From Acidobacteriota bacterium (lineage in GTDB: Bacteria; Acidobacteriota; Terriglobia; Acidiferrales; UBA7541): a stretch of DNA of 43,880 nucleotides. The translations under genes were made by a program, and so were the position numbers. Numbering within the stretch: the first letter of the stretch is position 1; each line of letters begins with the position of its first letter. The notes under the pieces were generated by a model. It was not told the DNA's origin. It did not search any database and saw nothing but the letters and a program-made list of their open reading frames with translations. Below, piece after piece: positions 22,969-34,109 of the stretch. The stretch lies in the NCBI GenBank assembly GCA_023481105.1, contig JAMCWK010000152.1, positions 1 to 43,880 on the forward strand, in the 5' to 3' direction.

Positions 22969-24795
22969 TCAACGGCGCTGCTCGAGCTTGACCTTGACGA
23001 CCAATTTTTCTTTCCCGCGCAGCACGGTTACGTTGATTTCTTCTCCGGGCTTGTGCGCGCGCAGGGCGTAGGTGAAGTCGTAGAGGTTCTTGATTTCCTT
23101 GCCGGCAAAGTCCACGAGGATGTCGCCGGCTTTCAGTCCGGCCTTTTGCGCGGGGCTACCATCGCGCACGTCCGCGAATTTCACGCCGACCACTTCCTCG
23201 CCCATGTCTGGAATGGAGCCGAAATACGCGCCGTAGCCCGCGCCACCGCCGCCGGCGGCGGGCTGCGCTTCCTGCACGCGCACGAACAGCGGCCGGGCAT
23301 CCTGCGACGAAAGTGTGAGTGCTGCTTGCATGGCCAGATCGCCGACGCGCGCGGCTTCGGCCGGCAGAATCTTGTCCGGCGTGTCCGACGGCTTGTGATA
23401 ATCGGCGTGCAAACCGGAGAAGAAAAAGAGCACGGGAACGTTTTTCACGTAGAAAGAAATGTGGTCGCTGCTGCCGCCGAATGCGCCCGCCGTCGTGGAA
23501 ACTTTCAAGCCTGTGCGATTCGATTTCTCGATCATTTCCTTAAATCCGGGCGAACTGCCGATGCCGCCGATCACGAGCTTGCCGTCTTTCGGGCGGCCTA
23601 CCATGTCCAGATTAATCATGGCCGCGGTTTTTTCCAGCGGCCATTGCGGATTTTTCGTGTAGTAGGCGGAGCCCAGCAGGCCGAGCTCTTCACCGGAGAA
23701 TGCGAGGAACACGATGCTGCGGCGCAAGTCGCGCTTGCGCTCGCCGAGGGCGCGGGCGAGTTCGAGCAGCACGGAGGTGCCGGAGGCGTTGTCGTCCGCG
23801 CCGGCGTGGACTTTGCCGGCTTGCGAAGGCGCCAGCGAATTTTTCTCGCCGAGCCCGAGGTGATCATAGTGCGCGCCGATGACGACCGCTTCCTCGGCGA
23901 GTTTGGGGTCGCGCCCGCGCAGCACGCCGACGACATTTTGCGTTTCCGCGGTGATGCGGCGCACGTCCACGCGCAGGTCGAGCGTGGCGTCGGGCACGGC
24001 GTAGGATTGCGGCTCGAGCTTGTCGTCAATGTCCTTCTGCAATTGCGTGAGCGACTTGCCGGACGGGGCGAGCCACTTATCCACGACGTCGCGCTTGGCC
24101 TGCAACAACAGAATGCCAGCGTTTTCCGGGCCGGTGAGCGAGCCGAACTTCATGAGGAAATCTTCTTCGCCTTGGCCGGGCAGATCGTTGACCAGCACCA
24201 TGACTTTCGCGCCGTGATTGCGCGCGTTGATGGCCTTGTTGACGATCTGCGAGTACTGCGTGGGAGTTTTTCCCTCGAATTTGCTTTTCTCGTCGTCCTT
24301 CTGCGGCTCCTGGCGCAGCACGATGACGGCCTTGCCGTTCACGTCCATGTGCGTGTAGTCGTCGTAGGAATACTCCGGCGCGGTGATGCCGAAGCCGGCA
24401 AACGCGAGCGGCACAGCGGCGGCGCCGGAATCGGAGAAGTTGAGCGGCTGCCAATCGGAGGTGACCTTGAATGCAGTCTTGTCGGTACCGCGCATCAGCG
24501 TGGCGGAATTCTGCTTGCCAAGCTCCGCGCCGACGGTCACGCGGAATTTCTGGAAAAACGAGCTGCCGACAAGCGGCTCGAGGCCGTCGCGCTTGAATTC
24601 CTTGGCGATGTAGTTTGCCGCCTTGTTGAGCTCGGGCGTGCCGGTGCCGCGGCCCTTCATGGCCGGGCTGGCGAGATACTCCACGTGGGCCTTGATTTTT
24701 TCCGGTGCGATGGCGGTTTGCTGTTCGGCGGCCCAGAGGCCGGCGGACACTGCGAGTAGGATGAACAGAGTGAATAGGGGATGTTTGCGGTTCAA
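22969..24795 (-). CDS. Secreted M28 metallopeptidase with PA and PDZ domains
   Basis: The protein has 608 residues. A signal peptide (residues 5-23, HPLFTLFILLAVSAGLWAAE) precedes a segment with a protease-associated insert (about 130-260). The zinc aminopeptidase domain carries its ligands: GAHYDHLG (H309, D311), HAGADDNASGTS, AFSGEELGLLGS, NLDMVGR, and GLHADYHKPSDTPD. Residues about 515-605 form a PDZ domain (GVKFADVRDGSPAQKAGLKAGDILVDFAGKEI). It probably degrades peptides in the periplasm or outside the cell. The start is TTG at 24795, 7 bases after GAGGAG. ATG further upstream crosses the promoter and is rejected. Confidence 0.87.
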   Translation of the reverse strand: MNRKHPLFTLFILLAVSAGLWAAEQQTAIAPEKIKAHVEYLASPAMKGRGTGTPELNKAANYIAKEFKRDGLEPLVGSSFFQKFRVTVGAELGKQNSATLMRGTDKTAFKVTSDWQPLNFSDSGAAAVPLAFAGFGITAPEYSYDDYTHMDVNGKAVIVLRQEPQKDDEKSKFEGKTPTQYSQIVNKAINARNHGAKVMVLVNDLPGQGEEDFLMKFGSLTGPENAGILLLQAKRDVVDKWLAPSGKSLTQLQKDIDDKLEPQSYAVPDATLDLRVDVRRITAETQNVVGVLRGRDPKLAEEAVVIGAHYDHLGLGEKNSLAPSQAGKVHAGADDNASGTSVLLELARALGERKRDLRRSIVFLAFSGEELGLLGSAYYTKNPQWPLEKTAAMINLDMVGRPKDGKLVIGGIGSSPGFKEMIEKSNRTGLKVSTTAGAFGGSSDHISFYVKNVPVLFFFSGLHADYHKPSDTPDKILPAEAARVGDLAMQAALTLSSQDARPLFVRVQEAQPAAGGGGAGYGAYFGSIPDMGEEVVGVKFADVRDGSPAQKAGLKAGDILVDFAGKEIKNLYDFTYALRAHKPGEEINVTVLRGKEKLVVKVKLEQRR

Positions 24796-24832
24796 GGGCA
24801 GTCTCCTCGGTGCAACGGGCAGGCGACTTTCA

Positions 24833-24861
24833 TTTATACGGCATCGCTCCGGCGCGGTCAA
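24833..24861 (-). promoter_or_regulatory. Sigma-70 promoter for the M28 peptidase
   Basis: On the minus strand TTGACC (24856-24861) and TATAAA (24833-24838) are 17 bases apart, about 40 bases before the TTG start. This supports the shorter reading of the gene. Confidence 0.65.
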
Positions 24862-24997
24862 ATGGCGCGTTGGGCTGCGGCACATCGCTGGCGCGGTAAG
24901 CGCGGGCGGCGGGAGCGCAACTTTTCCGGTTTTTTGGGGTTAGAATGATTCGAAAGTGGGATTTTCGCGCTCTCGGGAAAAAGAGGAGTATTCAGCC

Positions 24998-26977
24998 ATG
25001 GCCAAGCAAAAGGGCTTCCGCGCAAATTTTCCTTGGCGTATGAATGCCGCAGCGATTGGCATGCTCGCTGCGGCGCTCGTGGTGTCGCTGACGTTTGCGG
25101 CGCCGTTTCTGGCGGCGGATCAAAAAGCCAAGCCCGCGGAAAAAGGCAAAGTTGTCCCGGCGGAGCACAAACTCTCCAAGGCGTTCAAGGGCAAGCTGCC
25201 CATCACCGACCTGAGCGAAGAAGAAGCCACGCTGCACGCGCTCAATCGCCTGGCCTTTGGCCCGCGCCCGGGTGACGTGGAGCGCATCCGCGCCATGGGA
25301 TTGGAGAAGTGGATTCAACAGCAGCTCAGGCCCGAAACGATTGACGATTCGGCAGTGGCGAAGCGACTGGAGCCGTACACGACGCTGGCGAAGTCCACGT
25401 TGCAGCTCATGGAGGATTACCCCAATCCCGCGGAGGAGGCGCGCCGGCTCGGCATGACGCCCGAGGATTACCGCAAGCAGCAGGACGAGCAGCGTCGCAT
25501 CGAAGTGCAGCGGGCGCTGATGCGGAATCCGGAGCTGGCGGCGGAAATGCGGCGCGCGCGGCAGGGCGGCGCGGACAGCCCGAACGCGCAGGCCCTGCGC
25601 ATGGAATTGCTAAACGACAAGTCGCCGCGGAAAGTGATTGGCGAGTTGAGCGCCGCGAAACTGACGCGCGCAATTTACAGCGAACGGCAATTGCAGGAAG
25701 TGATGGCCGACTTCTGGTTCAACCACTTCAACGTGTTTGCGCAGAAGGGGCCCGTAAATTTCATGCTGCCGGCGTATGAGCGCGACATCATCCGCAAAAA
25801 TGCGATGGGCAGGTTCGGCGACTTGTTGGGCGCGACGGCGAAAAGCCCGGCCATGCTTTTCTATCTCGACAACTGGCAGAGCGCCGACCCGGTGGCGTTC
25901 GCCAAGCTCGAAGGCGAGTTGCTGCGGAGGCGGCAGCAGATGTTTGCGCGCTTCGGCGGAATGGATCCGCGCATGGCGGCGGAGATGCAGCGCCGCGGCC
26001 GGCTCGGACAGCGGCCCGGACAGGCCGGAGTTCCGAACGTGCTGCAGCAGCCGCAACAACTCCAACGCCGCGGGCTGAATGAAAATTACGCGCGCGAGTT
26101 GATGGAACTGCACACGCTCGGCGTGGACGGAGGCTACACGCAGCAGGACGTCATCGAAGTGGCGCGCGCTTTCACCGGCTGGACGCTGCGCTTGCCGCGG
26201 CGCGACCCGGAATTCAATTTTGAAGAACGCATCCATGCCAGCGGGCCGTTCACCGTGCTGGGACACCGCATTGACAGCGGAGGGATGAAGGCGGGCGAGC
26301 AGGTTCTGGAAATGCTCGTCGCGCAACCGCAAACCGCAAAATTCATTTCCACCAAGCTGGCGCGGAAGTTCGTCAGCGATACGCCGCCGCGGGCGCTGGT
26401 GGAGCGCATGTCGAAAGAATTTCTGGAGACGCACGGCAATATTCCTGCGGTGCTGGAAGCGATGATTTATTCGCCGGAGTTCTGGTCGCGCGAGGTGTAC
26501 CGCGCGAAAATCAAGAAGCCGTTTGAGCTGGTGGTCAGCGCGGCGCGGGCACTGGGCGCCGACGTCAGCGCGCCCATCGCGTTGGTGCTGTGGACGGGGC
26601 GCATCGGCGAGCCGCTCTACCTTTGCCAGCCGCCGACGGGTTATTCCGACAAAGCGGAATCCTGGGTGAACACGGGCGCGCTGCTGAACCGCTTGAATTA
26701 CGCGATGGAGCTGAGCGCCAACCGCATGCGCGGCGCACGTGTCGAGATTGCGTCGCTGCTCGGGACGGAGAATTCCGACGATGCGCGGAAGGCGCTGGAG
26801 CGCTCGATTCAAGTTTTTCTCGCGGGGCAAGTTTCCACGCAAACACGCGCTACGCTGGAAAAGCAGTTGACCGACCCGCAGATTTTGCGAGCGACTCTCG
26901 ATGATCCGACGAAATCAGTGGATGCGGGAATTATTGCGGGGTTGGTGCTGGGGTCGCCGGAGTTTCAGCGAAGGTAG
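24998..26977 (+). CDS. DUF1800-family exported protein
   Basis: The protein has 659 residues. An N-terminal hydrophobic segment (about residues 14-37) probably exports it. The DUF1800 signatures are clear: ATLHALNRLAFGPRPGDVERI near residue 80, GLNENYARELMELHTLGVDGGYT and QQDVIEVARAFTGWTL near 360-400, and SPEFWSREVYRAKIKKPFELVVSAARAL near 490. The region before the second motif is rich in Gln/Arg. The function is not established. The ATG at 24998 follows AGAGGAG. A DUF1501 gene follows on the same strand, the standard arrangement for this pair. Confidence 0.9.
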   Translation: MAKQKGFRANFPWRMNAAAIGMLAAALVVSLTFAAPFLAADQKAKPAEKGKVVPAEHKLSKAFKGKLPITDLSEEEATLHALNRLAFGPRPGDVERIRAMGLEKWIQQQLRPETIDDSAVAKRLEPYTTLAKSTLQLMEDYPNPAEEARRLGMTPEDYRKQQDEQRRIEVQRALMRNPELAAEMRRARQGGADSPNAQALRMELLNDKSPRKVIGELSAAKLTRAIYSERQLQEVMADFWFNHFNVFAQKGPVNFMLPAYERDIIRKNAMGRFGDLLGATAKSPAMLFYLDNWQSADPVAFAKLEGELLRRRQQMFARFGGMDPRMAAEMQRRGRLGQRPGQAGVPNVLQQPQQLQRRGLNENYARELMELHTLGVDGGYTQQDVIEVARAFTGWTLRLPRRDPEFNFEERIHASGPFTVLGHRIDSGGMKAGEQVLEMLVAQPQTAKFISTKLARKFVSDTPPRALVERMSKEFLETHGNIPAVLEAMIYSPEFWSREVYRAKIKKPFELVVSAARALGADVSAPIALVLWTGRIGEPLYLCQPPTGYSDKAESWVNTGALLNRLNYAMELSANRMRGARVEIASLLGTENSDDARKALERSIQVFLAGQVSTQTRATLEKQLTDPQILRATLDDPTKSVDAGIIAGLVLGSPEFQRR

Positions 26978-26994
26978 CGATTTTCCGTAGGCAC

Positions 26995-27024
26995 GCGCGG
27001 GCGGGCTAAAGCCCGCCCCTACAG
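26995..27024. repeat. Palindromic repeat between DUF1800 and DUF1501 genes
   Basis: GGGCGGGCT (26999-27007) faces AGCCCGCCC (27010-27018), followed by CTAC. It belongs to the GTAGGGGCGGGC family and sits inside the operon spacer, ahead of the ribosome-binding site of the second gene. Confidence 0.7.
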
Positions 27025-27045
27025 TAGGGCAGTTGGGAGGACGCA

Positions 27046-28302
27046 ATGAACATTACGCGCCGGTATTTTCTGAAGTCGTCGGGCGTGGCCATGGTGGGGC
27101 TGAGCGCGATGCCGGCGTTTCTGACGCGCGCGGTGCTGGCTTCGCCGCTCCCTGCCGGTGCAAACCGCAAAATTCTTGTCGTGCTGTTTCAGCGCGGGGC
27201 GATGGACGGGTTGAACGCGGTCATCCCGTATGGCGAGCCGAATTACTACAGCCTGCGGCCGAACATCGCGATTCCGCAGCCGCGGAGCGGTAACGCGCAG
27301 ACCGCGGTGGACCTGGACGCGTTTTTCGGACTGCATCCGAGCCTCGCGCCGCTCGAGCCGCTGTTCAAGCAAAAGCAGTTGGCGATTGTGCACGCCGCCG
27401 GCTCGCCGGACACCACGCGCTCGCACTTCGACGCGCAGGACTACATGGAATCGGGCACGCCCGGCCGCAAGAGCACCGAAGACGGCTGGCTGAACCGCGC
27501 GCTGCAAATGGAAAAGGTGGAAGCGGCGACGCCGTTTCGCGCGGTGGCCATGGGCACGAATCTTCCGCGCGCGCTGAAGGGCACGGCGCCGGCGGTCGCG
27601 CTGCCCGACGTGCGGCAGTTTCAGATGATGGCGGCGTCGCCGGTGGTCGAAGGCGGGTTCGAAGCGGTGTACGCGCAGACCGTGGACCAGGCGCTGCGCG
27701 GGACGGGCACAGAGACGTTTGAAGCGATTGACATGCTGCGCAAAGCGAATCCGCAGCGCTATCAGCCGGAAAACGGCGCGCAGTATCCGCAGGGCCGCTT
27801 CGGGCAGAGCCTGTTGCAGGTTGCGCAACTCATCAAAGCAAATATCGGACTGGAGGTCGCGTTTCTAGACAGCGGCGGATGGGATCACCACGTCAATGAA
27901 GGCGGCGTGCAAGGGCAGCTTGCGAATTTGCTGCGTGATTTAGGGCAGGGGCTCGCTGCATTCCATCGCGACCTCGGAGACCGCATGGCGGATATCGTGC
28001 TCGTCACCATGTCGGAATTCGGGCGCACCGCCGCGGAAAACGGCAACCGCGGCACCGATCACGGTCACGCGAATTGCATGTTTTTGCTCGGCGGAGATTT
28101 GAACGGCGGCAAAGTACACGGCAAGTGGCCGGGGCTCAGCCGAGAGCGGTTGTACGAGGGCCGCGACCTTGCGCTGACCACGGATTTTCGAACCGTGCTG
28201 AGCGAATTGCTGGCGCGACACATGGGCAGCGCAGCACTTTCCACGGTGTTTCCGGGATTTGCGGTGAGCCAGAAGGAATTCCTGGGCGTATTGAAAGCGT
28301 AG
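27046..28302 (+). CDS. DUF1501-family protein with Tat signal
   Basis: The protein has 418 residues. The N-terminus MNITRRYFLKSSGVAMVGL is a twin-arginine signal, so it is exported folded, perhaps with a cofactor. DUF1501 belongs to the alkaline-phosphatase/sulfatase-like superfamily; the conserved blocks here are VLFQRGAMDGLNAVIPYG, FLDSGGWDHHVNEG, TMSEFGRTAAENGNRGTDHG and HANCMFLLGG. The enzymatic reaction is not established. GGGAGG lies 6 bases before the ATG. It shares a strand and a 68-base gap with the DUF1800 gene and is expected to work with it. Confidence 0.9.
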   Translation: MNITRRYFLKSSGVAMVGLSAMPAFLTRAVLASPLPAGANRKILVVLFQRGAMDGLNAVIPYGEPNYYSLRPNIAIPQPRSGNAQTAVDLDAFFGLHPSLAPLEPLFKQKQLAIVHAAGSPDTTRSHFDAQDYMESGTPGRKSTEDGWLNRALQMEKVEAATPFRAVAMGTNLPRALKGTAPAVALPDVRQFQMMAASPVVEGGFEAVYAQTVDQALRGTGTETFEAIDMLRKANPQRYQPENGAQYPQGRFGQSLLQVAQLIKANIGLEVAFLDSGGWDHHVNEGGVQGQLANLLRDLGQGLAAFHRDLGDRMADIVLVTMSEFGRTAAENGNRGTDHGHANCMFLLGGDLNGGKVHGKWPGLSRERLYEGRDLALTTDFRTVLSELLARHMGSAALSTVFPGFAVSQKEFLGVLKA

Positions 28303-28303
28303 A

Positions 28304-28346
28304 TGCCGCCCTGACCCTTCGACAAGCTCAGGGCAAGAGGGCGGCC
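28304..28346. terminator. Nested hairpin between convergent genes
   Basis: GCCGCCCT (28305-28312) pairs with AGGGCGGC (28338-28345), and an inner stem pairs CCTGA with TCAGG around CCCTTCGACAAG. It fills the 44 bases between the DUF1501 and permease stop codons and could end both transcripts, though it has no T run. Confidence 0.5.
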
Positions 28347-29690
28347 CTACAAAACCCGTCTTCGCAACATCAGAGCGGCCGTGATTGGGCCGCTCAGCAG
28401 GAAAACGGGACCCCAGAGCAAGCCCACGGGGTCGCTGTTAATCAAGAGCCAAGCAAATAATAGTGAAGGTACGAGCACGACGGCGGCGACGCCTGCATTG
28501 CCGCCGGGAATGCGAAAGCCGCGCGGCAAGTTGGGATGCGTGCGGCGCAAGCGCCACACGGAAAGCAATGTGAGCACAGACGTCGCCACGCGCAGCCACA
28601 TGTAAACGGCGATCAGTTTGGGCACGCTGAAAACGGCCAGCGCGGAGCAGATGAGTGAAGTCAGGACAATGGCTTGCACCGGCGTGCGATAATTTTCGTT
28701 CAGCTTCGTGAACGACGAGTGGAAGTAGCCGTCTTCGGCCATGGTGAAGGGCAGGCGCGTGGAGCTGAGCAGCGTGCTTTGCAGGCCGAGCAGGACGGAA
28801 ATCATCGCGGCGCCGAACATGCCCCAGGCCAGCGGCTCTCCGCCGACGCCGCGGGCGGCGGTGACGAGATAGCCCGTGGTCCACTGCTGCCAGTCGGCGC
28901 CCGCGGCGATGCCTGCGGCAATGGGCAGAAAAAATGTGACCATGGCGAGCGGCACCATGATGGCCAGTCCGCGCGGAAAATTTTTTTCAGGCTTTTCTAC
29001 TTCTTCAATGTTCGTGGAAAGCTGCTCGTAGCCGGAATAGAGCCACAGAGCCAGCGCGAGGCCAACGCCGTACACTTCGCGCCACGGTTTTGCTGGCGGC
29101 ACGAGAGGCACAAACGGATTCACCTGCGATTTCGCAAAGGCCATGGCGGTGAAAATCGCGACGGGCACGAGCACGGTCAGGAGCATGACCACGGATGATT
29201 CGCCGACGACGTCAATGCCGCGGATGTTGACCCACGCGACAAGCAGAAGAAAAAACAGTGCGGCCAGCCAATGGCGCACGCCGCCGTTGAGGGAAGGGAA
29301 GAGTTGCGCGGTGTAGTCCGCGAGCACCACGGCGTAGGCGCCGTTCATCAGAAACGTGCCGGTCCAATTCCACCAGCCGCACTGGAAGCCCCAAAAATCG
29401 CCGAAGGCCGCGCGCGTCCAGCGGTAGAAGCCGCCTTGCACGGGCATGGCGGTGGCCATTTCCGCGGTGGCCAGCGATACCGGAAAGCTGAAGAGCCACG
29501 GCACGACCAGCAGAAAAAGCAGGGACATCCCCGGGCCGGAAGTGGAAATCATTTCCTCGAAGCCGAAAGGCCCGGCGGCACAGTAGGCGTAGAGCACGGC
29601 GACAAATCCGCCGAGCTTCAGTTTTTTGAAGCGGGAGGTTTCGCGGGCAAGGGGAAGTGCGTTCGGAAGCGGGGCGCTGCCTGTGGTCAT
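28347..29690 (-). CDS. APC-superfamily amino acid permease
   Basis: The protein has 447 residues and about twelve membrane helices. The first helix region FVAVLYAYCAAGPFGFEEMISTSGPG carries the unwound substrate-binding stretch of APC transporters, and the later MPVQGGFYRWTRAAFGDFWGFQCGWWNW matches the family's second and third helices. LALWLYSGYEQLSTNIEEVEKPEKNFPRGL is the typical sixth helix and following loop. Amino acids, polyamines or similar compounds are possible substrates. It lies 124 bases downstream of hppA on the same strand. Confidence 0.88.
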   Translation of the reverse strand: MTTGSAPLPNALPLARETSRFKKLKLGGFVAVLYAYCAAGPFGFEEMISTSGPGMSLLFLLVVPWLFSFPVSLATAEMATAMPVQGGFYRWTRAAFGDFWGFQCGWWNWTGTFLMNGAYAVVLADYTAQLFPSLNGGVRHWLAALFFLLLVAWVNIRGIDVVGESSVVMLLTVLVPVAIFTAMAFAKSQVNPFVPLVPPAKPWREVYGVGLALALWLYSGYEQLSTNIEEVEKPEKNFPRGLAIMVPLAMVTFFLPIAAGIAAGADWQQWTTGYLVTAARGVGGEPLAWGMFGAAMISVLLGLQSTLLSSTRLPFTMAEDGYFHSSFTKLNENYRTPVQAIVLTSLICSALAVFSVPKLIAVYMWLRVATSVLTLLSVWRLRRTHPNLPRGFRIPGGNAGVAAVVLVPSLLFAWLLINSDPVGLLWGPVFLLSGPITAALMLRRRVL

Positions 29691-29814
29691 TGCACAGTGA
29701 CCAGCAATCGTTGATCAGTGCTCAGTTTCTTCGATGCAGCACCGAAATGCGGGAATCAGTCGTACGCGATGCCTCACGGACCACGAAGCTGCGTCAATCC
29801 TCTCGCACTCGCGC

Positions 29815-32289
<2,475 letters not shown>

Positions 32290-32358
32290 CAGTCCTCCGA
32301 TGGAATGAATCCGACTGGCACCCAAAAGTGGGGCAAGCAACCGACGCAAAGACCGCTC

Positions 32359-32388
32359 ATTGTAGGGGGGATTGCGCAAATCCGTCAA
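32359..32388 (-). promoter_or_regulatory. Sigma-70 promoter for hppA
   Basis: On the minus strand TTGACG (32383-32388) and TACAAT (32359-32364) are 18 bases apart, about 70 bases before the start codon. A TACAAT on the plus strand at 32409-32414 may serve the divergent DedA-like gene. Confidence 0.6.
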
Positions 32389-32447
32389 GGACGCCACGGC
32401 AACTCTGCTACAATGCTCGTTTTTGAAATGAGGCCGGCGTCCGCACC

Positions 32448-33053
32448 ATGAACCTCGACAAGTTTCCTGCCTGGCTGAAGCACCTCGTGCTGATTCTCCA
32501 GTCTCTGGGCGGGACGGGCCTGTTTCTTGTCGCGTTTTTGGATGCGTCCATCCTTTCGCTGCCGGTGATCAACGATTTTCTGCTGATCAGCTTTTCGGTT
32601 CGCACGCCCGCGCGGATGCCCTACTACGTGCTGATGGCCACGCTGGGCTCGCTGGCCGGAAGTTTCCTGCTTTACTTCTTGGCGAGGAAGGGCGGGGAAG
32701 TGATGTTCCGCAAGGCAGCCGGGCCGCGCGCCGAGCGCATAAGAAGCTGGGTGAATCGCAACGATTTTCTGAGCATCGCCGTGCCGTCCATTCTTCCGCC
32801 GCCGATGCCGTTCAAGGCGTTTGTGATTGCCGCCGGCGTGTTTCAGATGAAGCGGAGCACGTTTGTGCTGGCGCTGGTGCTGGGCCGGGGATTTCGGTAC
32901 ATCGCGGAAGGAATTCTGGCAGTGCGCTACGGGGATCAGACCTTCGAATGGCTGAAGCACCACCCGGTGGAATTCACATTGCTCTTGCTAGGGCTGGTGG
33001 CGGCGAGCTGGATGGTGACGCGCTATGCGCTTCGGAATACTCCCGCCGCCTGA
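32448..33053 (+). CDS. DedA/VTT-domain membrane protein (YqaA-like)
   Basis: The protein has 201 residues and four to five hydrophobic segments. The first part (GGTGLFLVAFLDASILSLPVINDFLLISFSV) and the block ATLGSLAGSFLLYFLARKGGE belong to the VTT/SNARE-associated domain of DedA proteins, and SILPPPMPFKAFVIAAGVFQMKRSTFVLALVLGRGFRYIAEGILA covers the re-entrant region with the conserved arginine. Family members flip or scramble polyprenyl phosphate and phospholipids, which would support envelope building. It is divergent from hppA, with a TACAAT box 34 bases upstream. Confidence 0.85.
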   Translation: MNLDKFPAWLKHLVLILQSLGGTGLFLVAFLDASILSLPVINDFLLISFSVRTPARMPYYVLMATLGSLAGSFLLYFLARKGGEVMFRKAAGPRAERIRSWVNRNDFLSIAVPSILPPPMPFKAFVIAAGVFQMKRSTFVLALVLGRGFRYIAEGILAVRYGDQTFEWLKHHPVEFTLLLLGLVAASWMVTRYALRNTPAA

Positions 33054-33058
33054 AGAGT

Positions 33059-34075
33059 TTATCGCGCAGCCAGTTTCTTTTGCTCCGCAGAACTGATGAA
33101 TTCCTTCTGCACGCGCATTTCCTCGTCCATTTCGACAACAGCCATGAAGCCGGCCCAGCGCGAGGTGTCGCTGGAAAATCGAAGATCCCGCAGCTCGACG
33201 CGATATCCATCGCGCATGCGCACCACGTGCGCGATGGGAAACTTGGCAAAGGAGATGAACTGGGCAAAGGTGCGCGTTTGGCGCGCCGCCTCCAGCATGG
33301 GCGACGGGTCGGGCTTGTAGTTGGTCACGCCGCGTTCCGGGTCAAAGAAGCTGCCGGGGCCCAGGCGGACCTCCACCTCTTCAATGGTGTTCTCTGTTTC
33401 GACGATGCCGCGCCATGCCAGCGGCGAGACGTAGGATGGAAACGCTCCCACGGCCACGGGCACTTCGCCATGGTAAAGGCGCGCGGAAAGCACCTGCACC
33501 GCGCGCTCATGCAGCACAAATTTTCCGGTGGCGTAGGCGGCCAGTAGCGCCAGCGCAACAATCGCTCCGCGTTGCGGGCCGCGGCGCTCGGGACGCGCGC
33601 CGATTTCTTCGCTGACCATGCGGAAGAGGCCGGGCATCAACAGGCCAAGCAGCAGCGCGGAGAGCGCCCAGATGTCCACCGTATCAATGATGTTCCACGC
33701 CACCCAGGTGTCACTGAAAGGCCAGAAAAGGCGCAGGCCGTAGCGATTCGGCAGGTCCAGCAGCAAATGACTGCATGCGCCGATGCCGCATACCAGCAAG
33801 GCGCGCCAAAATCGCAAGGGCGCAGTGGGATGCTTGCGCCCGAACCACCAGAAAACGGCTGCCACCAGCACGGCCAGCGCCATGGCGCCGGCGAGAGAGT
33901 GTGTAATCGCGCGACGATAATGGAACATCGCCGACGGGCTGATGAAATAGGTGATCCAGTCTACGTCGGGCGCGTAGCCTGCCACGAGGAGCATGGGCGT
34001 GGCCATGCGCGTGAATTTGTTGAGTCCCGCGCGCCCCAGCGCAATGGATGTCAGCCCGTGCGTTACCGGTTCCAC
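33059..34075 (-). CDS. YdjM/DUF457-type membrane-bound metal-dependent hydrolase-like protein
   Basis: The protein has 338 residues. Residues 1-190 hold about four membrane helices with the family motifs: HGLTSIALGRAG at the N-terminus, GYAPDVDWITYF, FHYRRAITHSLAGA and ACSHLLLDLPNRYGLRLFWPFSD; the histidines and aspartates could bind a metal. The C-terminal 130 residues are a soluble domain of unknown fold. The activity of the family is not proven. It converges on the DedA-like gene with a 5-base gap and follows the lipid kinase on the same strand. Confidence 0.83.
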   Translation of the reverse strand: MEPVTHGLTSIALGRAGLNKFTRMATPMLLVAGYAPDVDWITYFISPSAMFHYRRAITHSLAGAMALAVLVAAVFWWFGRKHPTAPLRFWRALLVCGIGACSHLLLDLPNRYGLRLFWPFSDTWVAWNIIDTVDIWALSALLLGLLMPGLFRMVSEEIGARPERRGPQRGAIVALALLAAYATGKFVLHERAVQVLSARLYHGEVPVAVGAFPSYVSPLAWRGIVETENTIEEVEVRLGPGSFFDPERGVTNYKPDPSPMLEAARQTRTFAQFISFAKFPIAHVVRMRDGYRVELRDLRFSSDTSRWAGFMAVVEMDEEMRVQKEFISSAEQKKLAAR

Positions 34076-34109
34076 GGTTTCCCCTTAGATTTCTGAACTG
34101 CGTAGGCCA

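Noticed and set aside
23053-24759. A 568-codon plus-strand frame opposite the M28 peptidase
   Set aside because: The opposing frame carries all metal-binding motifs and a PDZ domain; this one is a His/Val/Ala/Arg-rich antisense shadow.
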